From Sphingomonadaceae bacterium (GTDB taxonomy: Bacteria > Pseudomonadota > Alphaproteobacteria > Sphingomonadales > Sphingomonadaceae): a DNA stretch of 64,000 nucleotides. Every line of letters begins with the position of its first letter. The stretch's first letter is position 1. The stretch lies in contig JADZEQ010000009.1 of assembly GCA_020850455.1 (NCBI GenBank), forward strand, positions 124,001 to 188,000, read 5' to 3'. The position numbers were made by a program, and so were the translations under genes. This document shows, one piece after another, positions 26,112 to 34,987 of this stretch. The notes under the pieces were generated by a model. It was not told the origin of the DNA. It saw only the letters and a list, made by a program, of their open reading frames with translations, and did no database searches.

Positions 26112-27893
26112 ATGCCCGATCCCGCGCCCAACCCGCCCGCTGCACCCAACCAACGCAAGCTAGCCTCCCTCCGCATGGTTTGGGATGCGGCCCGGCGATA
26201 CCCGCTGCAGATTGGGTTGGCGATATTAGGGTTGATCGGCTCGTCGACCGCTACCTTGTCGATTCCGGCCGGTTTTCGGCTGGTCATCGACCGGGGGTTT
26301 GCCACCGGCAATTTGTCGGCAATCGACCATTATTTCCACATTTTGCTGGGCATTGTCCTGCTCCTCGCGTTGGCGACCAGCGTAAGGTTCTACTTTGTGT
26401 CTTGGCTCGGCGAACGGGTGGTGGCTGATGTGCGCCGCGCGGTGCAACGCAATTTGCTGCGCCAAGCACCTGCTTTTTTTGAAGATAACCGGCCGAGCGA
26501 AATCGCCAGCCGGATGACCGCCGATACCGCGATCATCGAAGTCGTCGTCGGCACCACTATTTCGGTCGCGCTGCGCAATCTGGTCACCGGCATCGGTGGC
26601 ATCGCCTATCTCTTTTACCTCTCCCCAAAAATGGCGACATTCATATTAATCGGCATCCCCTTGTGCATATTGCCGGTGATTTTGGTCGGGCGGCGTTTGC
26701 AGGCGCTCTCGCGCGCCAGTCAGGACAGGGTGGCCGATGTCGGCGCCATGACGACCGAGGTTTTGGGCGCGATGAAAATCGTCCAGGGCTTTGGGCAGGA
26801 AGTGCGCGAAGGCGAACGATTTGCCGCAGCGGCTGAACGCACATTCGCGGCGGCCAAGCGGCGTATTTCGATCCGCGCGCTGATGACGACGGCGGTCATC
26901 GCGCTGATTTTCGGCGGTATCGTCTGTCTGCTCTGGTATGGCGCATGGCAGGTCGCGGCGGGGCGGATCAGCGTCGGGACACTCGCCGCCTTCGTGTTGA
27001 CCGGCGGCTTTGTCGCCGGGGCATTTGGCGCGCTGACCGAAGTATATGGCGACCTCATCCGCGGGGCGGGTGCGGCGGGCAGGCTTGCCGAACTGCTCCA
27101 TGCACAGCCGAGCATAGCGCCGCCTGCCAACCCCGTCACCCTCCCGGCAGCAGCGGGACGGCTATGCTTTGAGGCGGTTGAGTTTCGCTATCCCTCCCGC
27201 CCCGACACATCGGCACTGCATGACTTCACGCTCGACATCGCCGCCAATGAAACCTGCGCGATTGTTGGTCCGTCGGGCGCGGGCAAGACGACATTATTCC
27301 AGCTTGCCCAGCGTTTTTATGATCCGCAGGCCGGCCGCATATTGATCGACGGGGTGGATGTTCGCGACGCTGACCCCGCCGATGTGCGTGCGCGCATGGC
27401 GGTGGTGCCGCAGGAAACCGTGGTTTTCGCGGCATCGGCGCGCGATAATCTGCGTTATGGCCAATGGGAGGCGAGCGACGAGGAGATTTGGGCCGCCGCT
27501 GATGCTGCCAATGCCAGCAGCTTTCTGCGCGAACTGCCGCAGGGGCTCGATACATTTCTGGGCGAAGCGGGCACCCGCCTGTCGGGTGGCCAACGCCAAC
27601 GCATCGCCATTGCGCGGGCATTGTTACGCCGCGCGCCGATATTGCTGCTCGACGAAGCGACGAGCGCGCTTGATGCCGAAAGCGAACGATTGGTGCAGGA
27701 TGCGCTCGATGCATTGATGCACCAGCGCACCACCATCGTCATCGCCCACCGATTGGCGACCGTACGCGCCGCCGACCGTATTATCGTTATGGATGGCGGG
27801 CGGATCGTCGAACAGGGTCGCCATGATGATCTGGTCGCCAAGGGCGGGCTCTACGCGCGGCTCGCCGCGCTGCAATTCGACGGCAGTAAATAG
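26112..27893 (+). CDS. MsbA-type ABC exporter (fused permease and ATPase)
   Basis: A 593-residue half-transporter with an N-terminal six-helix exporter domain (about residues 30-320) and a C-terminal ATPase. The ATPase has Walker A VGPSGAGKTTLFQLAQRFYD, signature LSGGQRQRIAIARALLR, Walker B ILLLDEATSALD and switch histidine VIAHRLAT. It resembles the MsbA-related subgroup common in alphaproteobacteria. Substrate (lipid or drug) unknown. The start is uncertain: an ATG at 26112 is used, and a TTG at 26091 is in frame. It is divergent from phaZ and converges on the NfrA-like gene. Confidence 0.93.
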   Translation: MPDPAPNPPAAPNQRKLASLRMVWDAARRYPLQIGLAILGLIGSSTATLSIPAGFRLVIDRGFATGNLSAIDHYFHILLGIVLLLALATSVRFYFVSWLGERVVADVRRAVQRNLLRQAPAFFEDNRPSEIASRMTADTAIIEVVVGTTISVALRNLVTGIGGIAYLFYLSPKMATFILIGIPLCILPVILVGRRLQALSRASQDRVADVGAMTTEVLGAMKIVQGFGQEVREGERFAAAAERTFAAAKRRISIRALMTTAVIALIFGGIVCLLWYGAWQVAAGRISVGTLAAFVLTGGFVAGAFGALTEVYGDLIRGAGAAGRLAELLHAQPSIAPPANPVTLPAAAGRLCFEAVEFRYPSRPDTSALHDFTLDIAANETCAIVGPSGAGKTTLFQLAQRFYDPQAGRILIDGVDVRDADPADVRARMAVVPQETVVFAASARDNLRYGQWEASDEEIWAAADAANASSFLRELPQGLDTFLGEAGTRLSGGQRQRIAIARALLRRAPILLLDEATSALDAESERLVQDALDALMHQRTTIVIAHRLATVRAADRIIVMDGGRIVEQGRHDDLVAKGGLYARLAALQFDGSK

Positions 27894-28949
27894 TCAGAAA
27901 TCCGCAGAAAGCGTAATGGCTGGCCCCGAACGCGGCGCGGCATTGCCCGCCATACGCTGCCGCCAATCGAACGAGAGGTTGAGCGGCGCGCCATCCCAGC
28001 GCAGCGCGACGCTCGGCCCTATATCAAGCCGGCTTGTCCCCGTCTGTGTTCCGCCCCATACGCCCGCCCCCGCGCTGAGTTGCGCGCGCGCCAAGCGGGC
28101 AACCTGTCGCCGTGCGGTCGCCGCCCCCTCGGCAAAGCCATCGCGCCGCGATGCACCGACAAGGCCCGCTGCGCCATAAGCATCGATCCGAAATTGCGCC
28201 GGGGCGGCGAGGTGGCTGACCCCGCCGCTGACATAGGCGGCAAAGGCGCTATCCCCATCGCCTGCAATGCGCGCACGCCGTTCGATCGCCAACGTCAATG
28301 GCACGCGCGCAACGGGACGGAGCGCCAACCCCACCGCCCCCTCTGCACTGTCGCGCGTAACGGGCGTGGCGGACAGGCGTCCATAGACCTGCCAGCCATC
28401 CGCCAGGGCATAGGCGGCGCGGACACCAGCCTGACTGCCGCCATAAAGGCCGCTGCCCTGTTGCACGCGGGCATGCGGCCGGTAAAACGCCCATGCCGAG
28501 AGGGTCCAGCGTTGGCGGGTCGGCTGGGTATGGGCAGCAATGTTCGCCAGCGGGCTTTGAAAGGCGCTCGGCGCATCGGCGATAGCAAAGCGCCGACTAA
28601 AGCCCGCCGGCCCGCTGCGTAGCAAGGCGCGCTGCAGGGCGCCAAAGCCGCCCGATGATATGACCGGCGTCGGCATTGCCGGGGCGCCGACGGTCACTGC
28701 CGCCACAGCGGTGCGCGCGGCACGGGCCATCATGACCGACCCAGCCTGTGCACGCGGGGCGGACGGCTGCGCTGCACCTATCGGCACTGGTGGCATGGCC
28801 TGCGCCGCATAGGTGGCTGGCTTGGGTGGGTCATGGGGCAAGGGTGCCATCGCCAGCCAATGTGTTGCCACCCACAGGCTGCGCAGCATTGCCCAACCGA
28901 TGATGACCAGCGCAATCATCGTAAAGGGCCCCGAACGCACACGGGGCAT
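27894..28949 (-). CDS. NfrA C-terminal-like outer-membrane protein
   Basis: A 351-residue protein with a single hydrophobic segment near the N-terminus (about residues 10-28), a proline/alanine-rich linker, and a C-terminal half of alternating strands ending in aromatic ITLSADF, typical of an outer-membrane barrel. The WTLSAWAFYRPHARV...LYGGSQAGVRAAYAL region resembles the C-terminal domain of bacteriophage N4 adsorption protein A. It lacks the large TPR portion of E. coli NfrA. The start overlaps the stop of the upstream NfrB-like gene in TGATG, so the two are coupled. Confidence 0.6.
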   Translation of the reverse strand: MPRVRSGPFTMIALVIIGWAMLRSLWVATHWLAMAPLPHDPPKPATYAAQAMPPVPIGAAQPSAPRAQAGSVMMARAARTAVAAVTVGAPAMPTPVISSGGFGALQRALLRSGPAGFSRRFAIADAPSAFQSPLANIAAHTQPTRQRWTLSAWAFYRPHARVQQGSGLYGGSQAGVRAAYALADGWQVYGRLSATPVTRDSAEGAVGLALRPVARVPLTLAIERRARIAGDGDSAFAAYVSGGVSHLAAPAQFRIDAYGAAGLVGASRRDGFAEGAATARRQVARLARAQLSAGAGVWGGTQTGTSRLDIGPSVALRWDGAPLNLSFDWRQRMAGNAAPRSGPAITLSADF

Positions 28950-30379
28950 CAGCAAAGGCCCGCCTCTGCCATCGGAAATATATGCGTCGTCTTGTCCCAA
29001 ACATGGGTGCGCCCGCGCCGCGCGCGGGCATAGCCCAACAGCGCACGCCACGCCGACATGATGAGAATGATATTGGCAATGGGGATGCGTGCGAGCGCCA
29101 GCGCCCCTTCCGCCCAGCCATAGCGCGCACCGCTATGCCATGCCCGAAACACCCCCCGCCAGAGGAGGAGAAGGAAGTTGAGCGCCACCAGCAGGCGCAT
29201 ATCATCCCCCACCGGCAGGGCGATATGGGTGCCCAGCCATGCCGACCAACCCCATGCCAAAAGGGTGAGCAGCAATGCCAGATAGGCCGCAAAAATCGCC
29301 GCTGCGGCGAGCGGTGCGCGCCGGTCACGCCAGAGCATCCACAACCCACCCATAATATTGGCGGGTGGGCGTTTGCCCATTGACGCCGCCCAGCCGAGCC
29401 TGTCCCAACCGTCGAGCGCAATCCCCCGCATCCAGCGGGTTTTCTGGCGCACAGCTTGGTCAATTTTATCGGGGAAATAGGCGCGACTGGCGATCAGTCG
29501 GCCATCGTCACCATGGCGTTCGACAAATTTGGTGCGCGCGCCCATCGCCGCAAATGCCATGCCCAGTTCATAATCCTCGGTCAGGCTATCGGCGGCAAAA
29601 GGGGTGCCGCCCTGTCGCAGGGCCAGAAGTTCAAGCAGGCTATACCGCACCGCAAAGCCAACCCCGGCAAAGGGCATCGGCGCACCAAGCCGCGCGCGCA
29701 GCGGCATGTCGCGCCGGTGGGACAGCGCAAATTCGTCGAGATAATGGCCCGAAATAAAGCGTGCACCCCGGCGCGGCAACGGCAGGACGGGGATTTGCAC
29801 CGCATCTGCGCGCGTCAGTTCCGCCGCATAAAGCTGCGGTTCCAGCGGATCGACCATATCCTCTGCATCATGAAAGGCGACCATAGGACAGACAAAATCG
29901 CCGCGCGCCACATCTGATTTGAGCGCGCGCCACAGTCCATTTAAACAATCACCCTTGCTCGTCGGGCCGGGGGCGGCAAGGCATATGATGCGCACCCGCC
30001 CATCCCCCGCCGCCGCGCCAATCGCCGCAACATGGGTCAGCACATCATTGGGATAGACGCCGACATAAAAACGCACCGTCTGTTGGTGCCACATGCTGCA
30101 TGCGTGGCGCAGCATATCGCCGATCACCGCGCCTTCGTGCCAAGCCGGAATGAACAGCGCCAGTCCCGCCACCTTGGTATCAGCGGCAACCGACGCAGTG
30201 GCGCGGGATGGCCGAAAAACCAGCCAAGCAATGTCGAGCAAGATGTCGCCCATCGCGAAAATCAGGAAAACCACCCCTGCGAACAAGGCCAGTTCGCGGG
30301 CCAAAGCCAGCGCGAAAATGGGCGCAAACGCCGCCCATCCCCCGGCGCTTCCCCAAATAGCAATGGAGTCAACCGCCAT
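28949..30379 (-). CDS. NfrB-like membrane glycosyltransferase (GT2 family)
   Basis: A 476-residue inner-membrane GT2 enzyme. One N-terminal membrane region (about residues 15-55) is followed by a cytoplasmic transferase domain with FIPAWHEGAVIG, the metal-binding-type FHDAEDMVDPLE, the TEDYELGMAF motif and QKTRWMRGI (QxxRW), then C-terminal helices. Motif order and the DAEDMVDPLE string match NfrB, which makes a surface polysaccharide used as receptor by phage N4. The E. coli enzyme is much longer and ends in a c-di-GMP-binding MshEN domain, which I do not see here. Confidence 0.75.
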   Translation of the reverse strand: MAVDSIAIWGSAGGWAAFAPIFALALARELALFAGVVFLIFAMGDILLDIAWLVFRPSRATASVAADTKVAGLALFIPAWHEGAVIGDMLRHACSMWHQQTVRFYVGVYPNDVLTHVAAIGAAAGDGRVRIICLAAPGPTSKGDCLNGLWRALKSDVARGDFVCPMVAFHDAEDMVDPLEPQLYAAELTRADAVQIPVLPLPRRGARFISGHYLDEFALSHRRDMPLRARLGAPMPFAGVGFAVRYSLLELLALRQGGTPFAADSLTEDYELGMAFAAMGARTKFVERHGDDGRLIASRAYFPDKIDQAVRQKTRWMRGIALDGWDRLGWAASMGKRPPANIMGGLWMLWRDRRAPLAAAAIFAAYLALLLTLLAWGWSAWLGTHIALPVGDDMRLLVALNFLLLLWRGVFRAWHSGARYGWAEGALALARIPIANIILIMSAWRALLGYARARRGRTHVWDKTTHIFPMAEAGLC

Positions 30380-30527
30380 CCCCGGCCCCGCTGGCTTGGT
30401 GACTGAACGGCGCCTTCATCCGGCAAGCGCAACAAAATTGCAAGGGGCGGCAATATGGCGCGCAAAAGCGACGAATTGACCCCATGAGCATATTTGCTTT
30501 CATCCCAATCGGGATTAGACAGCGGCC

Positions 30528-31775
30528 ATGACCGCTCCCCCCCGGCCCGCATCGGCATTGCGCGACTTTCTGGATAGCGAGGCGGCGGGCGGCATTTTAT
30601 TGATGGTCGCAGCGGCGGCGGCGATGGTCATCGCCAATTCACCCTTTGGCGCCGAATATTTCCATGCACTGCATATTGTCACCGGCCCCCAGCTTTCCAA
30701 CGCAATCGGGCCGATGACCGTCCATCTGTGGATCAACGATGGGCTGATGGCGCTGTTTTTTCTGTTCGTCGGCCTCGAGATAAAGCGCGAGTTGATCGAC
30801 GGGCGGCTGGCAACATGGCCGCAGCGCCGCTTGCCGGTGCTGGCTGCTGCATCGGGGATGGCGGTGCCGGCATTGATATTTGCTATCACTATCGGCTGGC
30901 GCGCCGACCTGCTCCACGGCTGGGCCATCCCGTCTGCCACCGACATCGCCTTTGCCATGGGGGTGATGGCGCTGCTCGGCAACAGGGTGCCCGCATCGCT
31001 CAAACTGTTTCTGGTGACCGTCGCGATTGTCGATGACATGGGTGCGGTGGCGATTATCGCTTTATTTTATTCGGGCGGGCTCAATTTTCTGGCGCTGTTC
31101 GCCGCGGCGATGATTTTTGCCGCGATGTGGCTGATGAACCACCAAGGGGTGAAGACACTGACCCCCTATTTGGTCGGGTTCATCCTCCTCTGGTATGCGG
31201 TGCTATGTTCAGGTGTCCATGCGACGATCGCCGGGGTACTGGCCGCGCTGACCGTGCCGATCATCCCCACCCCCGGAACGCCCGACGCCAGCGATTCAAC
31301 GCTGCACCAGATGGAACATCTGCTCGCCAAACCGGTGTCCTTGTGCATCGTGCCCTTGTTCGGCTTTGCCAATGCCGGGGTAGTTCTGGGTGGGCCGGAC
31401 GCCGTGCCCATCCTCTCCCCCCTGCCGCTCGCGGTGGCGCTTGGCCTGTTCCTCGGCAAGCAATTGGGGATTTTCGGGGCGGTGTTCATCGCCGTGCGCT
31501 GCAAATTCGCCGCCATGCCCATGGGCAGTCGCTGGGTGCATATTTACGGCACCGCGCTCCTGTGCGGCATAGGCTTTACGATGAGCCTGTTTATCGGCGG
31601 TCTCGCCTATAGTCTGGGCGAATTGAACGAAGCCGCCAAAATAGGCACCTTTGTCGGTTCGCTTGCTTCTGCGCTGCTGGGCTATGCCGTGCTGCGCTGT
31701 GCGCCGGTGGCAGCAGCGGTGGATGTGGATGCGATTGAGGAGGGGGAGGTCGCATGGACCGAAAATACTGGCTGA
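30528..31775 (+). CDS. nhaA: Na+/H+ antiporter NhaA
   Basis: Exchanges protons for sodium across the inner membrane. The 415-residue protein has the family hallmarks: AAGGILLMVAAAAAMVIANS, the FFLFVGLEIKRE motif, SATDIAFAMGVMALLG and VAIVDDMGAVAIIALFY with the paired aspartates of ion binding. Eleven to twelve helices are predicted. The last 22 bases overlap the start of the DUF885 gene, whose ribosome-binding site lies within nhaA's IEEGEV codons, implying cotranscription and coupling. Confidence 0.96.
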   Translation: MTAPPRPASALRDFLDSEAAGGILLMVAAAAAMVIANSPFGAEYFHALHIVTGPQLSNAIGPMTVHLWINDGLMALFFLFVGLEIKRELIDGRLATWPQRRLPVLAAASGMAVPALIFAITIGWRADLLHGWAIPSATDIAFAMGVMALLGNRVPASLKLFLVTVAIVDDMGAVAIIALFYSGGLNFLALFAAAMIFAAMWLMNHQGVKTLTPYLVGFILLWYAVLCSGVHATIAGVLAALTVPIIPTPGTPDASDSTLHQMEHLLAKPVSLCIVPLFGFANAGVVLGGPDAVPILSPLPLAVALGLFLGKQLGIFGAVFIAVRCKFAAMPMGSRWVHIYGTALLCGIGFTMSLFIGGLAYSLGELNEAAKIGTFVGSLASALLGYAVLRCAPVAAAVDVDAIEEGEVAWTENTG

Positions 31776-33130
31776 GCGCGCTGGGGGCATTGATGCTTGG
31801 TGGATGTGCCATGGCTGCGGGCGGCATGGCACCTGTTGCCGCGCCCGACGCCAGCGTGGTCGAAAGCCCCGAAGCTTTGGCCAATCGCATCGCCGACGCC
31901 TATATCCGCCTGACGCTGGAGGCTGGCAGTCACGAGGCGGATTATGTCGATGCCTATTATGGCCCCGCTGCGCTGCGCACCTCTGCCACCGCCAACCCGC
32001 GCAGCACTGCCGACCTCGCCGCCGCAGCGCGCGCACTAGTGGCAGAGATTGACGCCGCGCTGAACAGCCGCGCCTTTGCTGGCCCGGCTAATCTGGGCAG
32101 CCAACGTGCGCGGCTGATTGCGCTGCGCGGCATGCTCCATGCCGCCGACACCCGCCTGCAGATGCTGGGGGGACGGCGCTTTCGCTTCGCGGATGAGGCA
32201 AGCGGCCTGTTCGCCACCAACCCGACGCTCGAATCGCTCGCCCATTATGACCGGGTGCTCGCCGGACTCAATCATCTGGTGCCCGGCGATGGTCCGCTCG
32301 CGGCGCGGATCGACGCCTTTTATGATCGCTATGTCATCCCGCCTGACAAGGTGCGCCGGGTGCTCGAAACGGCGATTGGTGAATGCCGCCGCCGCACCAT
32401 GGCGCATATGACGCTGCCGCCGGGTGAAAGCTTCACGCTCGAACTGGTGACCGACAAGCCATGGTCAGGCTATAATTATTATCAGGGCAATTTTCATAGC
32501 CTGATACAGGTGAATACCGACCTGCCCATCCGCATCAGCCGTGCGGTCGACCTCGGCTGTCATGAAGGATACCCCGGCCACCATGTGCTCAACATGATGA
32601 TCGAACAAAATCTCGTGCGCGGCCGCCATTGGCAGGAGTTTGCGGTCAACCCGCTCTACAGTCCGCAATCGGTTATTGCGGAGGGGAGCGCCAATTACGG
32701 CATCGACCTCGCCTTTCCGGGGGAGGAAAAGCTCGCCTTTGAACGCGATGTCCTCTATCCGCTGGCTGGGCTGGACCCGGCGAGTGCGGAGGATTTTGCC
32801 CGCGTATCCGCAGCAACCGATGCGCTGGGTGGCGCGCGGCTCACCATCGCCAAAATGTATCTGGACGGCGACATCAGCCGCCAACGCGCGATTGAACTTA
32901 GCCAGCATTATCTGTTGCTCAGCCCAGAGCGGGCGGAACAATCGCTCGCCTTTACCGACCATTATCGGTCCTATGTGCTGAACTATGGTTGGGGACGCGA
33001 CCTTGTCCACCGCGCAGTGGAAGCGGGGAATGCCGATGCCGCCACCCGCTGGGCGCGGATGCTGCGCATCCTGTCCGAGCCAACCTTCCCCGCCGATCTG
33101 CTCGCCATGGAATCAGCCGCCGCGCATTAG
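31754..33130 (+). CDS. DUF885 family lipoprotein, probable zinc metallopeptidase-like
   Basis: A 458-residue protein with a lipoprotein signal (MDRKYWLSALGALMLGGC, lipobox LGGC). The C-terminal half has HEGYPGHHVLNMM followed by AEGSANYGIDLAF, an arrangement of His and Glu typical of DUF885 and reminiscent of gluzincin metallopeptidases. It is predicted to sit in the periplasm or on the outer membrane. GGAGGT precedes the ATG by a few bases inside nhaA. Substrate unknown. Confidence 0.85.
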   Translation: MDRKYWLSALGALMLGGCAMAAGGMAPVAAPDASVVESPEALANRIADAYIRLTLEAGSHEADYVDAYYGPAALRTSATANPRSTADLAAAARALVAEIDAALNSRAFAGPANLGSQRARLIALRGMLHAADTRLQMLGGRRFRFADEASGLFATNPTLESLAHYDRVLAGLNHLVPGDGPLAARIDAFYDRYVIPPDKVRRVLETAIGECRRRTMAHMTLPPGESFTLELVTDKPWSGYNYYQGNFHSLIQVNTDLPIRISRAVDLGCHEGYPGHHVLNMMIEQNLVRGRHWQEFAVNPLYSPQSVIAEGSANYGIDLAFPGEEKLAFERDVLYPLAGLDPASAEDFARVSAATDALGGARLTIAKMYLDGDISRQRAIELSQHYLLLSPERAEQSLAFTDHYRSYVLNYGWGRDLVHRAVEAGNADAATRWARMLRILSEPTFPADLLAMESAAAH

Positions 33131-33162
33131 GCCACCGACTATCGACCCAAGGACGCGGGGCC

Positions 33163-33197
33163 AAAAAAAGGGGGGCGCGGCCGATGCCTGCCCCCCC
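33163..33197 (-). terminator. Rho-independent terminator of etfBA
   Basis: Read leftward, GGGGGGC, a 13-base loop and GCCCCCC are followed by seven T residues. This is a textbook terminator 24 bp after the etfA stop. The same hairpin lies after the convergent DUF885 gene but lacks a T-run on that strand. Confidence 0.85.
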
Positions 33198-33220
33198 ATT
33201 ACCCTATAGATACGCCGCGT

Positions 33221-34153
33221 TCAGAGTTTGGCGGTCAATTCCGGCACAACATTGAACAGGTCGGCGACCAGCCCGATGTCGGCAATCTGGAAAATCGGCG
33301 CATCTTCATCCTTGTTGATGGCGATGATCGTCTTGCTGTCCTTCATACCAGCAAGGTGCTGGATCGCACCCGAAATGCCGATCGCCATATAGACTTCGGG
33401 GGCGACAATCTTGCCGGTCTGGCCGACCTGGAAATCATTGGGGACATAGCCCGCATCCACCGCCGCACGGCTGGCACCGACGCCCGCGCCCAATTTATCG
33501 GCCAGCGGGAAGATGACTTCGGCAAATTTCTCCGCCGACCCCAGCGCCCGGCCACCCGAAACGATGATCTTGGCACTGGTCAGTTCGGGACGTTCGGCCT
33601 TGGCAATTTCTTCGCCGACAAAGCTCGACAGCCCGGCATCTGCCGCACCGCCAGCAGCGCTGACCGTGCCGCTGCCGCCGCTGCGTGCCGCCTTGTCAAA
33701 GGCGGTGGTGCGCACGGTGATGACCAGCTTGGCATCCGACGATTCGACCGTCGCAATCGCATTGCCCGCATAAATGGGGCGGGTGAAGCTCTTGGGCCCT
33801 TCGACCGACAGGATGTCGCTGATCTGCATGACGTCGAGCAAAGCGGCAACCCGTGGCGCGATATTCTTGGCGCTGCTGGTCGCCGGCGCAACAAAGGCGT
33901 CATAGCCGGCCATCAACCCAACAATCAGCGGCGCAACATTTTCCGCCAAGCCATGCGCCAATGCCGCATCATCAGCGGCATGGACCGTGCCGACACCCGC
34001 GATTTGCGCTGCCGCAGCCGCAACATCGCCAATATTCTGGCCAGCGACGATCAGATCAACGCCACCCAATTGTGCTGCGGCGGTGACCGCGCTCAGCGTC
34101 GCGTCCTTGACGCTGCTGCCATCATGTTCAACCCAGACGAGCGTTTGCATCAC
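33221..34153 (-). CDS. etfA: Electron transfer flavoprotein, alpha subunit
   Basis: FAD-binding subunit of ETF, which carries electrons from acyl-CoA dehydrogenases to ETF-ubiquinone oxidoreductase. The 310-residue length is normal. The FAD domain is intact: [35 protein letters not shown] and [15 protein letters not shown], ending in [19 protein letters not shown]. Start and the etfB stop overlap in ATGA. The probable electron donors include the two dehydrogenases at 17043-20633. Confidence 0.97.
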   Translation of the reverse strand: MMQTLVWVEHDGSSVKDATLSAVTAAAQLGGVDLIVAGQNIGDVAAAAAQIAGVGTVHAADDAALAHGLAENVAPLIVGLMAGYDAFVAPATSSAKNIAPRVAALLDVMQISDILSVEGPKSFTRPIYAGNAIATVESSDAKLVITVRTTAFDKAARSGGSGTVSAAGGAADAGLSSFVGEEIAKAERPELTSAKIIVSGGRALGSAEKFAEVIFPLADKLGAGVGASRAAVDAGYVPNDFQVGQTGKIVAPEVYMAIGISGAIQHLAGMKDSKTIIAINKDEDAPIFQIADIGLVADLFNVVPELTAKL

Positions 34154-34893
34154 GCCACTCCCATATCTTTGAGCTTCGCCACCAGTTCATCGACGCTGCC
34201 GACCTTGATCCCCGCCTGACGCACCGCCGGTTCACCGACGTGCCGGGTGGTAAGACGCGGGGTCACATCGACCCCCAAATCGGCCGGGCTCTTGGTTGCC
34301 AGCGGCTTGGATTTCGCCTTCATGATGTTGGGGAGGGAGGCATAGCGCGGTTCGTTGAGCCGCAAATCAGTGGTGATGATCGCGGGTAGTTTGACCGACA
34401 CCGTCTGCAAGCCGCCGTCGATTTCGCGCACGACGCTCGCCGTCCCGTCGGCAATCTCGACCTTGTTGGCAAAGGTCGCCTGACCCCAGTTGAGCAAGGC
34501 GGCGAGCATCTGCCCGGTCTGGTTGCTGTCATCGTCAATCGCCTGTTTGCCGAGGATGATGAGGCCCGGGGCTTCCTCCTGCGCAATCGCTTTCAGCAGT
34601 TTGGCAACGCCGAGCGGTTCGACATCCTCCGCCTCGACCAATATGGCGCGGTCGGCCCCCATGGCGAGCGCGGTGCGCAGCGTTTCCTGCGCCTTGGCCG
34701 GGCCGATGGAAACGGCGACGATTTCGCTCGCCACACCCTTTTCCTTGAGGCGGATCGCCTCCTCCACCGCGATTTCGTCGAACGGGTTCATGCTCATTTT
34801 GACATTGGCCAGATCGACCCCGCTGCCGTCCGATTTGACGCGCGGTTTGACATTGTAATCGAGCACCCGCTTGACGGGGACGAGGATTTTCAT
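34150..34893 (-). CDS. etfB: Electron transfer flavoprotein, beta subunit
   Basis: The 247-residue beta subunit binds AMP and contacts the dehydrogenases. The N-terminus [20 protein letters not shown], the [18 protein letters not shown] motif and the [20 protein letters not shown] stretch are diagnostic. A 22-bp palindrome lies 37 bp upstream and a TGTTGCA-G-TGCAACA palindrome about 60 bp upstream, so expression is probably controlled here rather than read through from sucC. Confidence 0.97.
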   Translation of the reverse strand: MKILVPVKRVLDYNVKPRVKSDGSGVDLANVKMSMNPFDEIAVEEAIRLKEKGVASEIVAVSIGPAKAQETLRTALAMGADRAILVEAEDVEPLGVAKLLKAIAQEEAPGLIILGKQAIDDDSNQTGQMLAALLNWGQATFANKVEIADGTASVVREIDGGLQTVSVKLPAIITTDLRLNEPRYASLPNIMKAKSKPLATKSPADLGVDVTPRLTTRHVGEPAVRQAGIKVGSVDELVAKLKDMGVA

Positions 34894-34930
34894 GGGTCTG
34901 CTCCCTCAAAAATAGCGGATGCCGTTTTAG

Positions 34931-34952
34931 TTTACGTTCACGTCAACGTCAA
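34931..34952. promoter_or_regulatory. 22-bp palindromic operator upstream of etfB
   Basis: TTTACGTT, six bases (CACGTC), then AACGTCAA form a palindrome symmetric at 18 of 22 positions. It shares TT-ACGTT--CGT-AACGTCAA with the site at 16069-16090 before the beta-oxidation operon. It sits 37 bp before the etfB start, a normal place for a transcription-factor site. Confidence 0.6.
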
Positions 34953-34953
34953 G

Positions 34954-34968
34954 TGTTGCAGTGCAACA
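34954..34968. promoter_or_regulatory. TGTTGCA-G-TGCAACA palindrome upstream of etfB
   Basis: A perfect 7-1-7 inverted repeat lies immediately beside the 22-bp operator, between sucC and etfB. It shares TGTTGC...GCAACA with the palindrome before phaZ (25986-26002), though the spacer is shorter. It may be a PhaR-type site linking ETF expression to PHB metabolism. Confidence 0.45.
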
Positions 34969-34987
34969 TAAACTGCATCCCTTTGCC

